The notes under the pieces: generated by a model
What the model was told of the DNA's origin: nothing
Database searches by the model: none
The model's input: the letters and a program-made list of their open reading frames with translations, nothing else
Assembly: GCF_965638725.1 (NCBI RefSeq)
Contig: NC_134961.1
Coordinates: 2,232,001-2,296,000, forward strand
Direction of reading: 5' to 3'
DNA: 64,000 nt
From: Aptenodytes patagonicus
Lineage: Eukaryota > Chordata > Aves > Sphenisciformes > Spheniscidae
Part shown: piece after piece, positions 48,001-58,960 of the stretch
Layout of the letters: every line of letters starts with the position of its first letter
Numbering within the stretch: position 1 is the stretch's first letter
Translations under genes and position numbers: made by a program

Positions 48001-49163
48001 TTTGACGTGCACAGGGCAGAATACTGCTATGCTTCGCATCCTCTTCCCCTCTCCAGAGCAAACTTCAGCAGTGTTATTGCCATGAAAAAGAAATGGACTT
48101 CTACACTGGTATGCCAATTAAACCTGTGTGAACATCCGAATGACTCGGGAGCATGGGGTACTTAAGCAACTCGGGGAAGAGAAAATTTTCAATTTCAAAA
48201 GACAGGAAGTCACACAGGGAAATTTTCAATTTGTTGCTTCACAAAATCAGAGTGGTTTAGGCTGGAAGAGACCTCTGGAGATCATCCAGCCCAACTGCCC
48301 TGCCCAAGCGGGGTCAGCTACAGCAGGCTGACTGGACGCGGTCCTGCGCGGGTTCGAAAGTCTCTGAGGATGGAGACGCCGCAGCCGCTCTGGGCAACCT
48401 GTGCCACCGTTCAGTCACCCTTAGAGTAAAAACCGGTTTTTATGTTTGAATGGGGTTTCCCGCATACCAGTTGGCGCCCAACACACTCAGAGACGTCTTA
48501 CGTGTTATTCCACACGCGATCCACATTTTTTAACACCTGCCTTCGAAGCTGGAAGCGCAGGAGTGCTCAGACCCATCCGCCAACTATAGCCACGGATCGG
48601 CTGCTCCAGCGAAAGAGAGGGAAAAGAGCCGCCTCAGGCACGGCGCCGAGGCACCGACACCCCGGCGGGGCGGCAGGCAGCGCTCCGCGGGCCGCTCCCG
48701 CGGGCAGAGCCCTTCCCGAAGCCGGAGGCCCTGGGAAGCCGCAGCCCTGGCTGACCGTCCCCCCCCCCCCCCGGCGGCGCCCCGAGCCCCCCGCCCGGGC
48801 CGCGGCCCGCACCGCCCCCAGCCGCGCCGCCGCCGCCGTTTGAATTTCGGCGCGCGGCCGCCAGGGCCCCGCCGCCGCCGCCGCCGCCGCCACCGAGCCG
48901 CCGCCGGCCCCCGCAGCCGTTGCTGTCCCCGGCGGCCCCTCAGGCGCCGGCGGGAGCCGCGGCGGTGCCCGGGCAGGACCCGCTCCCCCGGGGCGCGGCC
49001 CTCCCGTCCCCGCCGCCCTCAGAGCCCCCTCAGGAGGGGCTCGGCGCGGGGCAGGGGGGAGAGGCCGCGGCGGAGCCCCTCAGAGCTGAGGGCGGGGAGG
49101 GAGAGGGACGAAGCGGCACCCCCGGAGCCCGCGGCCCGGCCCGCACTCACCGCCCGCCTTCAT
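35555..49163 (-). CDS. CCNF: CCNF, cyclin F (F-box protein 1), complete, 17 coding exons
   Basis: Cyclin F is the substrate receptor of an SCF ubiquitin ligase that controls centrosome duplication, dNTP supply and S/G2 progression; it does not activate a CDK. Seventeen exons, 49163-49151 to 36018-35555, sum to 2349 nt and 782 residues (human 786). An N-terminal basic NLS (19-27, KRRIRKRPR) precedes the F-box (about 29-76, LSLPEDVLFHVL). Sel1-like helices follow at about 95-270. The cyclin box starts near 290, with the hydrophobic patch MRYIL at 308-312 that docks RxL substrates. A second basic motif TKRRRED lies at about 570-576. The acidic, Ser-rich PEST tail holds SSGYSS at 696-701. All phases agree. 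One intron (after exon 15) needs a GC donor. Confidence 0.97.
36604..36773 (-). CDS. CCNF: CCNF coding exon 16
   Basis: Acceptor TTGCTGCAG, donor GTGAGG, exit phase 1. Encodes RREDSIQDDRGSFVTTPTAE and CSGYEGDQESEGERDGD, an acidic PEST-like segment. Confidence 0.96.
36939..37014 (-). mobile_element. CR1 3'-end fragment inside CCNF intron
   Basis: Starts AGAATCATAGAAT and continues GGTTGGAAGGGACC-like sequence to GGGCAGGGAG, the standard avian CR1 3' tail in reverse orientation. It fills about a third of the 266-nt intron between CCNF coding exons 15 and 16. Confidence 0.9.
37040..37170 (-). CDS. CCNF: CCNF coding exon 15 (probable GC donor)
   Basis: Acceptor ATTTTTAG. Encodes MMSYSQLCSLLGVKQED to FLSSPSGKRTK. 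The frame needs exit in phase 2 after AAAAG, where the next bases are GCTAGT, not GT. Confidence 0.88.
37486..37585 (-). CDS. CCNF: CCNF coding exon 14
   Basis: Acceptor CTTTCCAG, donor GTGGGT, exit phase 0. Encodes FHDDVPKDYRQVSLTAVKQR, then FEDERYEEIGKEK. Confidence 0.95.
38155..38242 (-). CDS. CCNF: CCNF coding exon 13
   Basis: Acceptor TTCTCCAG, donor GTAATA, exit phase 2. Encodes HPWTSQLSECTGFSLEDLLP and CVLSLHQK; human has the equivalent PWTTQLWDLTGFSYEDL. Confidence 0.93.
38685..38865 (-). CDS. CCNF: CCNF coding exon 12 (second cyclin box)
   Basis: Acceptor GCACTAG, donor GTAAGA, exit phase 1. Encodes IPTIVDYKEVL and SPARLAAAALLLAKILHRQ. Confidence 0.96.
39219..39342 (-). CDS. CCNF: CCNF coding exon 11 (cyclin box)
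   Basis: Acceptor ATTGCAG, donor GTGAGT, exit phase 0. Encodes FISKEILTIREAVWLTDNTY and MMGEIISALEGKIR. Confidence 0.97.
40007..40171 (-). CDS. CCNF: CCNF coding exon 10 (cyclin box)
   Basis: Acceptor TTGTCCAG, donor GTAGGG, exit phase 2. Encodes YILIDWLVEVATMKDFSSL and LQLLGIACMVICTR. Confidence 0.97.
40792..40943 (-). CDS. CCNF: CCNF coding exon 9 (cyclin box start)
   Basis: Acceptor TACTACAG, donor GTAAAA (weak), exit phase 2. Encodes IALAKACGNGNLLGLEAK, then SKQSIFTVQKGMNETMR, ending in the first part of the MRYIL hydrophobic patch. Confidence 0.93.
41360..41437 (-). CDS. CCNF: CCNF coding exon 8
   Basis: Acceptor CTCTGCAG, donor GTAAGA; 26 codons with SDPGRYLQSLRKLRDYAAKG. Confidence 0.95.
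42006..42110 (-). CDS. CCNF: CCNF coding exon 7
   Basis: Acceptor GTTCTCAG, donor GTAAGT; 35 codons with DEEKRKESLEMFEES and QGCLNSSYLLWESNRK. Confidence 0.95.
42657..42710 (-). CDS. CCNF: CCNF coding exon 6
   Basis: Acceptor TCTTCAG, donor GTGAGC; exactly 18 codons: AQKGSILHCLAKVLSLFE. Phase 0 on both sides. Confidence 0.93.
43063..43256 (-). CDS. CCNF: CCNF coding exon 5
   Basis: Acceptor CGTTCAG, donor GTAAGA, exit phase 0. Encodes SISDEGRAEVNGLKASHFF, FIWLFIRPPWSLSGSCCK and AECQLEK. Confidence 0.96.
44052..44119 (-). CDS. CCNF: CCNF coding exon 4
   Basis: Acceptor CCATTCAG, donor GTAAGT, exit phase 1. Encodes AAERGNFEAAVKLGIAYLYN, a Sel1-like repeat. Confidence 0.95.
45048..45154 (-). 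CDS. CCNF: CCNF coding exon 3 (F-box end)
   Basis: Acceptor CTTGCAG, donor GTAAGT, exit phase 2. Encodes VHSHLKYLVDNHASVWACAS and ends NNLKMFER. Confidence 0.95.
45588..45742 (-). CDS. CCNF: CCNF coding exon 2 (NLS and F-box start)
   Basis: Acceptor TTTTCCAG, donor GTGAGT, exit phase 0. Encodes IHCRCSRCFSF, KRRIRKRPR and LSLPEDVLFHVLKGLPAEDI. Confidence 0.97.
48240..48483 (-). mobile_element. Older CR1 3'-end copy in CCNF intron 1
   Basis: Shows CR1 tail landmarks (GCTGGAAGAGACCTCTGGAG, CCAGCCCAACTGCCCTGC, GGGCAACCTGTGCCACC) but with many differences from the consensus. No open frame. Confidence 0.9.
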
Positions 49164-49870
49164 CGCGGCGCGTCCCCGGGGACCGAGCGAACACCACCGG
49201 CCGCCGCGCCCAGACCGGCTCCGAGTGAGGGGCGCCGCGAGGGGGCGGGACCGAACGGGCCGGCGGGGAGGCGGGGCTTCCCGCGGGAGGACACGCCCCC
49301 GCCCCAGCCACGCCTCCTCGCCGCTCAGCGAGGGTCAGGGAAGGCGCAGGCGGCGAGCTCCGCCCGGGCCGCGCCCCCCGAGGCGTCTCCCTGGGGCGGC
49401 CGGAACTCCTCCCGCCCGCGATAGGCCCAGCTCTTCGGAGCGACGCCTACCAGCCGCGCGCACTTTTTTTTTAAACACAGCAGACTTTGTGATTGGCCAG
49501 AAGGCCAAAGAGAGGCGGTGCCCGCCCCGCCCCGCGGGCCGTGATTGGCCGTCGAGGATGCGAATTCGAATTGGGGCAGTTGGCGGTTCGAGCACCTCGC
49601 GGACACGGCGGCTGCGGCGCATGCGTACGGGGCGAGACCCCCCCCCCCCCCCCCGTGTGGGGGGTGTTGCCATGACAGCAGGCGCCGGTTGCGCGGCCGT
49701 TCCCCTCAGGGCCGGGGCCCTGTTCCCGCCGGCGGTGTCAGCCAGGGGCCCAGCACGGAGGTGGGAGCCCGCAGCCGGCGGCCAGGGCGCAGCGGTGGCC
49801 CGGGTTCCCCCGTGGGCCGTGATTCCCTTCTCCGCGCTAGGCCCCTGCCGGCGGCAGCCTTCCCTGCCGC
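48580..49870 (-). promoter_or_regulatory. CCNF: CCNF CpG-island promoter with CCAAT boxes and CHR-like motif
   Basis: Dense CpG around the CCNF start exon. Two CCAAT boxes on the CCNF strand (ATTGG on plus at 49492-49496 and 49544-49548), TTTAAA at 49470-49475 and TTCGAA at 49565-49570 match the NF-Y plus CHR layout of G2/M genes. A TTGGCGG (E2F-like) lies near 49580, and GCGCATGCG near 49617 is NRF1-like. Confidence 0.65.
49151..49163 (-). CDS. CCNF: CCNF coding exon 1 (13 coding nt)
   Basis: ATG AAG GCG GGC G, then donor GTGAGT. The very short coding part (MKAG plus a split Val) joins in phase to VIHCRCSRC. Too short for ORF-based detection. The 5' UTR extends upstream into the CpG island. 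Confidence 0.85.
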
Positions 49871-50475
49871 GGTGGTGCTGCTCGCCCACAGCCACCTGCT
49901 CTGGCACCGAGGCTTGCCCGGCCAAGGGAGCTACACCAGACAAACTGCTGAGGGAACACTTGTGTCTTATTTCCACCCTGAGTACCCGGGGCCTAAGGGT
50001 GTCGGTGCTGGAGCAAGAGCAGCAGGGAGGGCGGGCGTGCTGGGGGAAGGAGCGGGGCTGCCCAGACGGAGACTGTTTCTGATGTCCTGAACTGCAGCAT
50101 CACCCTGTACCTCCCCAGAGCCCTGCTCCTGCCCCTTCATGGCCTTGGGTGAGGGTGAGGGGGAATTAGGAAGACAATTAGGAGTCAGAGTTCAAACCTG
50201 AGTCAAGGATTCAGAGGAAAGCCCTGATCCTCAGAATGCAAAGAGCAGAGAGCGATAAGGAGGTGTATTGAAAAGGCTGGCAGACAAACAAAGCGATGAA
50301 GGGAAAATCAGTTATTGCTTTAGCTCACCTGAAGCCTTTTGTGATTGTTGTAGAAAAGAGCAGCAGGAAGAGGAGCTGTCATTTTGTGGGACATAAAATG
50401 ACCGTGTCACAATTTGTGATGGCCGGAAACTTTCCCAACGTTATGTACCTTGAATAAACATCGTCGGTCCCAGTA
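49670..50475 (+). ncRNA. Possible divergent non-coding transcript from the CCNF promoter
   Basis: The CpG island extends to the plus side of CCNF, and an AATAAA at 50453-50458 could end a short divergent RNA. The reading frames here look compositional. No splice structure was established. This is inference only. Confidence 0.2.
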
Positions 50476-50499
50476 CAGTTGAGGTTTCTTCCTGGTAGC

Positions 50500-53400
50500 G
50501 TGTGTACAAGTTTTATTTAAGGACAACCCTAGATTTCACAAGCATTTTTCATTGGTAGAACATGAACTTCTGGATGCTTCTCTGTGCATACACCCTTGCA
50601 AGCGGTTGGGATAGCTTTGAAATCTCACCGGTGATCTCATTTTATGGCTGGGGAGGCTGAGCTCGGGTGGCTAGATGGCCCGAGCAGTCCTCTGCAGTGA
50701 CCACGGGGGACGGGCTGCTGTGGACAGGCTTTCTCCCATGCAGATCTACCTCCTCCTCCGCCCGTAAAACCGCGTAATGTTCCTGGGGCGCGCAGCAGCT
50801 GCTGACGTGGAAAAGCGGTACCAGGAGCACAGGGAATATTTAGCTTCTTTTAACTGAGAAGTGTTTTGAGTTAAAAAGTTAATCATGCTGTTGGCTTTTG
50901 TTTCTTATTTCTTCTCCCCCTCACAGCTGTTTCTGCCAACTAAAAATAAGTTGAACCAGCAAACAAAACATGAATAATCAGCTCCCCACGGAGAGCTGAA
51001 ACACCAGCAGGAGATGCTCCTTGAGTCATAGGTGCAGAGTCCCCTCAGGTAGATCCCATTCTTTCCAGACATTGCAGCAGCAGAGGAAGGCAGGGCATGC
51101 GGAAGGTTATATCTGAGGGACGGATTATATCCGAAACTGAGGTGGGCACAGGGAGATGGGAGTTGAGATTTTCAGAAGCAGTGGACTTTGGACTGTTTTG
51201 TCCTCTCTGGACTCAGATGGCAGAACATCCAGGTGGTTTTACCGCTTGACAGACAAACCAGATCAGAGGCTGACCGGCGTGCGGTGGGATCCACGTTGCC
51301 TAAACACGGCCATCTGGCAAGATCTTCGAAAGCCTGTGGTGTCTGCAGCCCCTGCCCAGAGCCGGCAGACGGGACCAGAGTGGGACCTGCACCCTCTCCA
51401 ACGGGCAGCCGGACACCAGGTTGGATACGCCGTCCTTCACACTTCTGCGCCTCCTCGGAAAGGCGTTACACAGTTAAGAGTCAGTCCCTACAGAGGAAAA
51501 GGCTGATTAGTGCGTGGTTTAATCACTGTTGCCAGCTCCGGAGCTGGATTTCCCTTATTTATCATGCCTCTTTCTCCACTGAAGAGCAGGCGGAGGGATG
51601 TGTTTCTCGTAAATCAGAATGCTTCTTTGCTCCCTTCACATCTTGTTGGCTGTGGAAGTGAGGGTAAATACAACGAAGGTCTTTTGTTTGCCTCGATTGC
51701 TGCGATTTAAGCAAAACTCAACGAAGGGGTAACGCTTACTCGCGATACTGCCAAACCTGTGTTTCTTCCAGCGGCAAGAGATGTTGCTACACTAGCTCAA
51801 GTTTCAGTCAAGGTGTTGATCCCTCTTACGAAGAGATTCAAGGGCCTGAGACCATGGCATCTAAGCAATACGTCCACAGTCAACAGCAACATTCCCCTGA
51901 CAAAACTGAACATTTGCTGAAAATACCTTTTAATCAGGTAAATATCAGCTTGCGCTTTTTCGAGTCCATTTGTGAGAGAAAGAGGATTAATTGCTACACA
52001 GATTACCGCTCGCTGGTGTCCTGTTTCTCAGCAACTTCAGCCTGCTAAGCCTTTTCAGATGAGCATTTGTGAAAGTCTTTTTAGAGCTAGTCTATTTTTC
52101 CACCCTGATTTGTACACGGATTATGATCAGATTCAAATGTGCAGATTTTAAGGAAAGAGCAAAGATGAAGAATTTCAGTCAAATAGGACTTAACAGAAAG
52201 TGATATAAACAAATATGAACGTAGCATCCCATCTAATGTCTTCAGCTACTGAATGTTAACAAACAGCTTAATTTGGACATTCAGAATGTGTTCAGTCTGG
52301 TGAACAAGTTGCAGAGAAGCACCTAAACACTAAAGGTTGCATTCCGTGCCGTTGCAGAAGTAATTTCATTTAGAATTACAATAAAACGACATATGTCTGC
52401 ATTGCACAGTGGAGCTGCGTGTTTGCAGAGGTTCTTTCCCCCCAGACTAGCGCTGTCCAAGATAGTTCCAGAACTGAAAAAAAAAATGACTGTGATACTA
52501 TAGGGCTACATGGAAGTTAATTAGCCAAGCTGAAACCCAAGAGTAATTAGCTCAGCTGCAGCAGCATCACAGCTATACTGCCTTCAGGATCCGGCATTTC
52601 TGCAGGGTCTGATGTGGTGCCATTTCGAATACGAAGGTGCCTGAGGCTAGGAAAAAAGCGTGCAACAGGGAGTTATTTTGCTACAATTTTTACACAGTCC
52701 ATGATTATTCAATCAATAAACATGATAGTTTTATATTATAACGTCTGAAGAATGTGTTCAGTCAGTTGCAAAATGGTATCTTTTCCACAGTTCAAAGGGC
52801 AAACAAAAGCAATGTAGGCCATTTACTGGATGAAAGGCTGAAATGCTCTATGAATTTTGCTGGCAAACCGTTCTCTGCTGTCATAAGGCTAAATTACTGA
52901 GAGGGCAGGACAGCCAGTTCTCTCTTGAAAGAGCCAATCCTCAATTGAAATAGTGGTACCAGTCTTTGTAACTTCTGTCCCACTTCTAAAAGGGTGATAT
53001 AACTCAGCTTTTTACTACACTCTTAGCACAAAATAGTAGGTACTGGGCTGGGGAAGGAAGTTGCTCTCCAAGGTAGGAAAGAGTTTCTCCAAATCTGCAA
53101 ATCTCGCTGCAAATTGGGTGGAAGTGTTCGTCTGAGGTCCTTAGATGACGAAGCAGCTATGGCTAAAGTTTTATGTCAGGTCATCTCAGCATATTCTCTA
53201 ATGGCCACATCCCTGTCCTGTAGGTATTTCTGCTTAACGTTACTGAGTGTAATTTGCAATCCCTGAGTTTTAAGTTCATACTAACGTTTATTAACAATGC
53301 TGTTTGGAGGCAGTGCTGCAAATCGGCAGTGAAGGGCAAGGGCAGAGCATGACATCTGTAATATCTTCATCCTTTCTCCAAACTGTGTTTCTCTTTCGTA

Positions 53401-56400
53401 AGGAACAGGCTTGGGAAACATCCCAAGAGTGAAAACCTTCCCTTGCAAATCAGGACATGGAACTACCACGAGGTGGCATCAAACCCATATGATGGGGCAT
53501 CAAACCTTCAGCTGTTGGGGGGTTTTTTCCAGTTCTGAGGACATCTCGGTGCAGAAGTCCTAACCCCAAAAGGAGCGCGCTGATATTTTAGAAGCAGAAG
53601 CTCTATATTTTACAAATCTTCTTCATGCTTAGTACTGCTGTGTGTAATTTCACTGCCTTCCACAAGTAGTACTACTCCACGGTAGTAAATGAACACGAAT
53701 CAGGCTATCTGCATGAAGTAGGTTAATGCAGCGCTTTCCAAAATCCCGGTCTGTCCCCACCAAGGCAGAGGAAGAGCGGACACGGTTTTTAGCAACAAAT
53801 GACTTGGCAAAAGAGGCCTGCAGTGAATTTTGTTTTCCTGAAAAGGGGGCTGTGGTTTCTGCTGGTGCTATCTGCCATCTGCCTCTGAAGTCTCAGCGCG
53901 CACGGTGAAACAGGCATCTGACATACTGAATCAGCTAACAGATGTGTGCCCGTGTGTTGGCTCATGTGAGGTCCTCGTTCTGAGAGGACAGGCTGTGTGA
54001 CAGGGCACGGTGCCCACGGCACCGTGTAGGAAGCGGTGGATGACCCAGGTGGGCTCCTGCAAGTGCTGCAGAATCCAGGGGCCACACTCTGCACAGCGCA
54101 GAGACTCCCGGCAGCGATGAGCAGTGTGGGGGGACTCGGGGTGGGAAAGGTGCAGTGATGCCGCAGGAAACCCACGGAAAAGGGAGCACGAGGAGTGACG
54201 CTCGTGTCTCATGGGACCTGACAGCTTTGTGTCCCGTGGTGGTGTGTGTGAAACGAGTGCACTGGCTCAGCCAGGGTCCAGTAACAGCCCACCTCCCGTG
54301 ATGGTCAGACCCAGCGCAGGCAGCCCCAGGAAAGGCCGCGGAGCAGTGACTGATCTATGGAGGTCCCAGGGACAGGCTCACTGTCAGCCTGTGCCTTTCC
54401 CATCTCCTGGGAGGTTGCAGGGCTTCGCTTTGGGGGGCTCTCAGAGGGGCATCTTTTACTCCCACGCCATTCAAGTGGAAACTTATCACCTGCCTGGCAG
54501 AAAACAGGGAACTTGGCCAACCTCTTCCAAACAATAGCTGATTCCCTTTAAACTCGTGCATTTTAAACACTTGAAGAGTATCACTTCTTAAAAAAACACA
54601 CTTGTGTGGGAGGGAGGTACCTGGAGTGGAGCCAGTGAGCCGTAATTGGGAGAAACGATTGCACAATGCAGGCGGTCAGAGCAGCGCTTTATCTGCCAGA
54701 CAAGCGCTGGCTGTCATAGCACAGAGCCAAAGGCTCTTACCATGACCAGACTTTCTTGTCCGGAGGCTTTTGCTGATACGACACAATCAATTCATATCTT
54801 TTTATTTGAAAAAAACCCCATGTTTTCAAGATACTTTACGCAGATCCTCAGCACCCTAGAGGCTGAGGTGCCAGGAAGGGTCTGTTGTACCGGGCCTGTG
54901 ATAGCTGGAGCCACTGGCATTACTGGGTAAGGTAAGCAGCAAGCTGGCTCTTGTCTGTGTGAGCACTTCTTTCCCTGCAAGTCCCTAAATGCCGCTGAAG
55001 AGGCCTGGGCAAATCTTCAGAGCTAAAAGCTCCTGGATACCTCTGTAGCTTCTTTTACACTTTATCCTCCTCTCGGAACAAAGTGATTGCAAGCTGGGTT
55101 TTCCTTATCTCTCAAGGCTAAAACCACAGATCCCCTTCTGTGAATGAATCCATCCCTGGAGGATTTCTCTCTCCCTCCCTTCCTTGGGAGGCCCTCATTG
55201 TTGTCCCTCCACCACAGGAGGTAGAGGTACCCCACCTTTCTATTCTCCCCTCATCCTCCAAATGACTTGGGAAAGCTGCCCTCTTTCCCTGGTGTGCATC
55301 GGGGAAGGACAACGCTGGCTGGGATGGCACGGGAACATGGGACGAGGGGGGATGCCTGGATCGCCGAGCTCAGCTCCCCCATGTGGACAGCACCCATAGA
55401 TGTGGGTTTGCTTCTTCATTGCACATCCTGTGGCACTATGGGCCATGAAACAAACTTCAGTACTCTACTACATGTTTTATAAGTACAGTTAGAAAAGGAA
55501 GAAAGGAAAAAACATGTACCTAACCCGTTGCCAGCCCAGTGCTTGCAGGCCAGACCGCAGCTCAGTGCTTCCCAGCAGCTGTGGGTCCCTGGGAAGCCCT
55601 GGCCCACCTTCCATGGGAACTCTTGGAACAAAATCATTATAGCTGAAGCACAATTTGCCATGACTAGCTACGCATATTTATATCTATCATGTACTTTGCT
55701 GCTCCACACAAGTGAATGAAGAAACCGCATGGCTCCAGCTGGGCTCCAGATTGCTGTGTATACAGCTCGTCCAGCTTGGCTATACGTGCTGCTCATCTAC
55801 ATATAGCCAAGCACTAATTCATCACAGAAGGCGGTGATCACCCTGAGTTTCAGAACATGTGAAGGAATCCTGCCCTAGTTCTGTGTGGTTCCTCACTGCT
55901 TACACAGTCTCCGCCACTTAATACTGGGTGTAGGGTTGTTTTTATTTCCTGTAAAGAACAGAGTGTTTGGCAAAAGAGGAGAGTGAGAATGACAACTGTG
56001 TACACATTTCACATATTTCTAGTATTATTTCTCCTCCGGAGAAGAACAGAGCTGTTATTAATAATCATCTCGCCAAGTTTCTGAATTGATATTTTGAAAT
56101 GAGATGGGTGATAACTTAGGAACCACAGGCAAGGAAGAAAATGTGCTTTCAGTTGAATTTGAAATGGGTGGAGAGTTGATGATGCAGAGATATAAATGAC
56201 GGTGATTCTGGAGGGCTAGAGCTGTAGCGAAGAAAGCCGTAAAACAGTCGTTTTTCAGACTTTGTGAAACCAGAGGCATCGCAAGGGCTTGAGGGGAGAA
56301 AGGAGGTACAGGAGGGGGAGAAACAGGCAGAGCCCCTGTGGGTACAGTCCTCAGCCTGGAGCTGAAAAGGCATTCAGCCGAGGCCGAGCATCATGAGATT

Positions 56401-58500
56401 GTGTCTCTCTGCACAAGCCAGACAACGGGTGCTGGAGCCCGGGAGGACTCGGGTGGCCACAGGGAAGGAGGCTGCAATAGCGAGGCAAGGAGAGAAGCGG
56501 TCCCTAGCAGGACAGAGGCTGGAGCGGAGCTTAGACACTGGCGCAGGCATGCACGTTGCCTGACATTCGCTCTCCTCTCTGAGGAGCGCTAACCTGTGCC
56601 CGGGCAGTGTTATCCCTTACCAGACACATAGGGGAGATACAGATATAGACACTTGGCAAATGTATTGTCACTTAGGTAGCATCAGAGCATGCAAGGCTTT
56701 ACGGAGGGAGTAAGCCTTTGAGAAACATGCATTCGGCATGTGAAGGATACAAGTTAAACTGTAGGGTAGTAGAAGTTCTTGGCAACTTTGTCAGTGTTTC
56801 CTCTCTTGTAATCTATGATCTCCTACAGACACTAAGCTGCTATTTGAAAACAGAAGAAAGGAATGAACTGTTCAGCCACCATGACTGCAGACTGTCCGGA
56901 CTGTGACTCAGTGCTGTGATGTCTGCGTAAGCCTCCCTCCAGTCAACTTGAAACAAGGACTCCGAAAGAGAAATTGTGTGGGATTACTGGTTGCTCTCTA
57001 TAACCCCAGCAAAATCGAATCTTCTTCCTGCAACAAACAAAATCCTTGTAAAACCTTGCCCATGGCTAACGTTACAACGGAGGCTTTCTCTTCTTGCCCG
57101 CATTCCAGTGCAGGCCTGCTCAGTCAACAGGACTAGCATTTGCCTTATTACAGCAAACCCATCTCTGCCAGCCTTAGACCCACTAGTGCAAATATTCTTG
57201 GTGTGCTTCCTGGCACTGCCCGCCAGCTATCAACAGGCATTGCTCATCAGAGGACAGGCAACAAATGGGTGACAGAAACACCATTTCCAGGTGTACGCTG
57301 CAACCACTGGCCAGCTGCGGTCACAGAAAAGCTTCCTTATCATAGAGCAACCATTTAACAAACACCATAGCCCACACAGTTAGAAATGTGGCATTCACAG
57401 CTCAGCAGTCCCCCAGCCCTGGGGACCCCTGGACCCCTCAGTGACCCCCTGTGGTCCCCCAAGCCTGAGCTGACCCATGCCTGTAACACACAGCCACCCT
57501 GGCTCAGACCCACGGAGCTGCCTGGGCCCCTGGAGCAGCCCTGTGGTGACTCCCCACCTGGCCTGCACCCATGGCTTTGCATAACACACAGATCATTTCC
57601 CAACACGTGGTTCTCCAAACCCAGCCCCTTGCAGGGTATGGGAGGCTGCTGGCAGGGCCTTCAGCACGGCTGCTTCCCTTCCTCCGGGCTCAGCTGCCTG
57701 TGTCTGGGGCCAGCTCTGGTATGGGTATACATGTCCCAGACCTGGGGCCAGAGTGCTGTGCAGGACAGAGCAGTGAGAAGCCTTGTGGGGGTCTCCAGAG
57801 CTGCCTTTAAGCTCAGGCTCCTGCCCTTGGGGCCGTTGCCACGAGCTACATTGCAGCTATGACCATGCTTGAACGTGTCCCCCTCTGGTTTGGACCCTGA
57901 CCTGCTGACTTGACTTCTTGGCTTGACCTCGGACCAAGTCCTACTACATAAGAGATGCTGTACCCTTCCTTCCCAAACAGGCAATGTTTTCCCTGCAGTA
58001 GCCTATGTCAAAATGTAGTTTGGATGGTGATTAGAAGGCTGGAACACAATCTTCTGTGACTTCACTTGGATTAAACACAGCCCAGCCAGTTTGAACCTTG
58101 TAAACACGGCAGCTTCCAAGGAGCTAACAGTGGTGCATCTGCACCTCTTGTGAAATATAAGCCTCAAAGCCCTGCAAACACAAGGCATAAAAATGTCGGT
58201 CACTTCTCAGGCTCCACTTCGGCAAAGAGCAAATTTATGCACAGCCGCAATGGAAATTCATTTCCCTGAGTTTTCTGGTGCCAGGATTTCATGGTGTCTC
58301 CCATTACACTTTAGAGGCAATTTTAAAAGGTAGATGTTTAGAGACCTGGATTTTTAATACAAAAAAGAAGTGGAATATGAAATGTTGAAGAATATCTCTT
58401 GAGCTCACTGCAGAGAGAAAGAAACTGCTTTCCCTTGTGTCTTTTGTCTCCTGCAAATAGATAATGGCATGCATTAAATACAGTCCCAGATCCCTAAATA
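50500..58500. other. Gene-free stretch upstream of CCNF
   Basis: Both strands were read; no reading frame shows a recognisable family or splice-consistent exon chain. No RNA gene or CR1 copy was noticed. Confidence 0.55.
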
Positions 58501-58559
58501 TTTTTTGCCAACTAACTGCCATTGATTTTCTTTATGGATCTATGACTTGCTTCTCCGTA

Positions 58560-58960
58560 TTGTGCTTGCATTGCCCCTCTTCACAGCAAACTTTTTGCAG
58601 AAGTGTAGGAAAGAGTCTGATTGATTGCTGCATCTAATTGCAAGGAGAATGAATCATTAGCACATTTCTAAACAGTCTAACTAGAACAGAAAACAGAATC
58701 AAGCTGTAACGCCACCATCTTATTAATTAAAAAGGCGAGGGTAAGAATTAGGCTGGCAAAAATCTCCCATATGAATTGTTTTGCAATGGAAAGTTAGCGA
58801 CTGCGAAGCAAAATCGAATTGGGCAATATATGACAAAATTATTTTTGATTGCTTGTTGGTTATTTTTTTTTTCAATTTGGGGCACATCATTTGTTTTGTT
58901 TTTTTTTTTAAATATAATAATTTGCAGGCACACCTGGAGACAGGGGGAGAAATTGCGGCT
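58560..58960. promoter_or_regulatory. Candidate conserved non-coding element (AT-rich, homeodomain-type sites)
   Basis: Contains TTAATTA, TCTAATTGC, GAATCATTAG and TGATTGATTG motifs within 250 bp. The composition resembles developmental enhancers, but conservation could not be tested. Confidence 0.2.

Noticed and set aside
48340-48365. GGGTTCGAA resembling a tRNA T-loop
   Set aside because: It lies inside the old CR1 copy, and no cloverleaf can be built around it.
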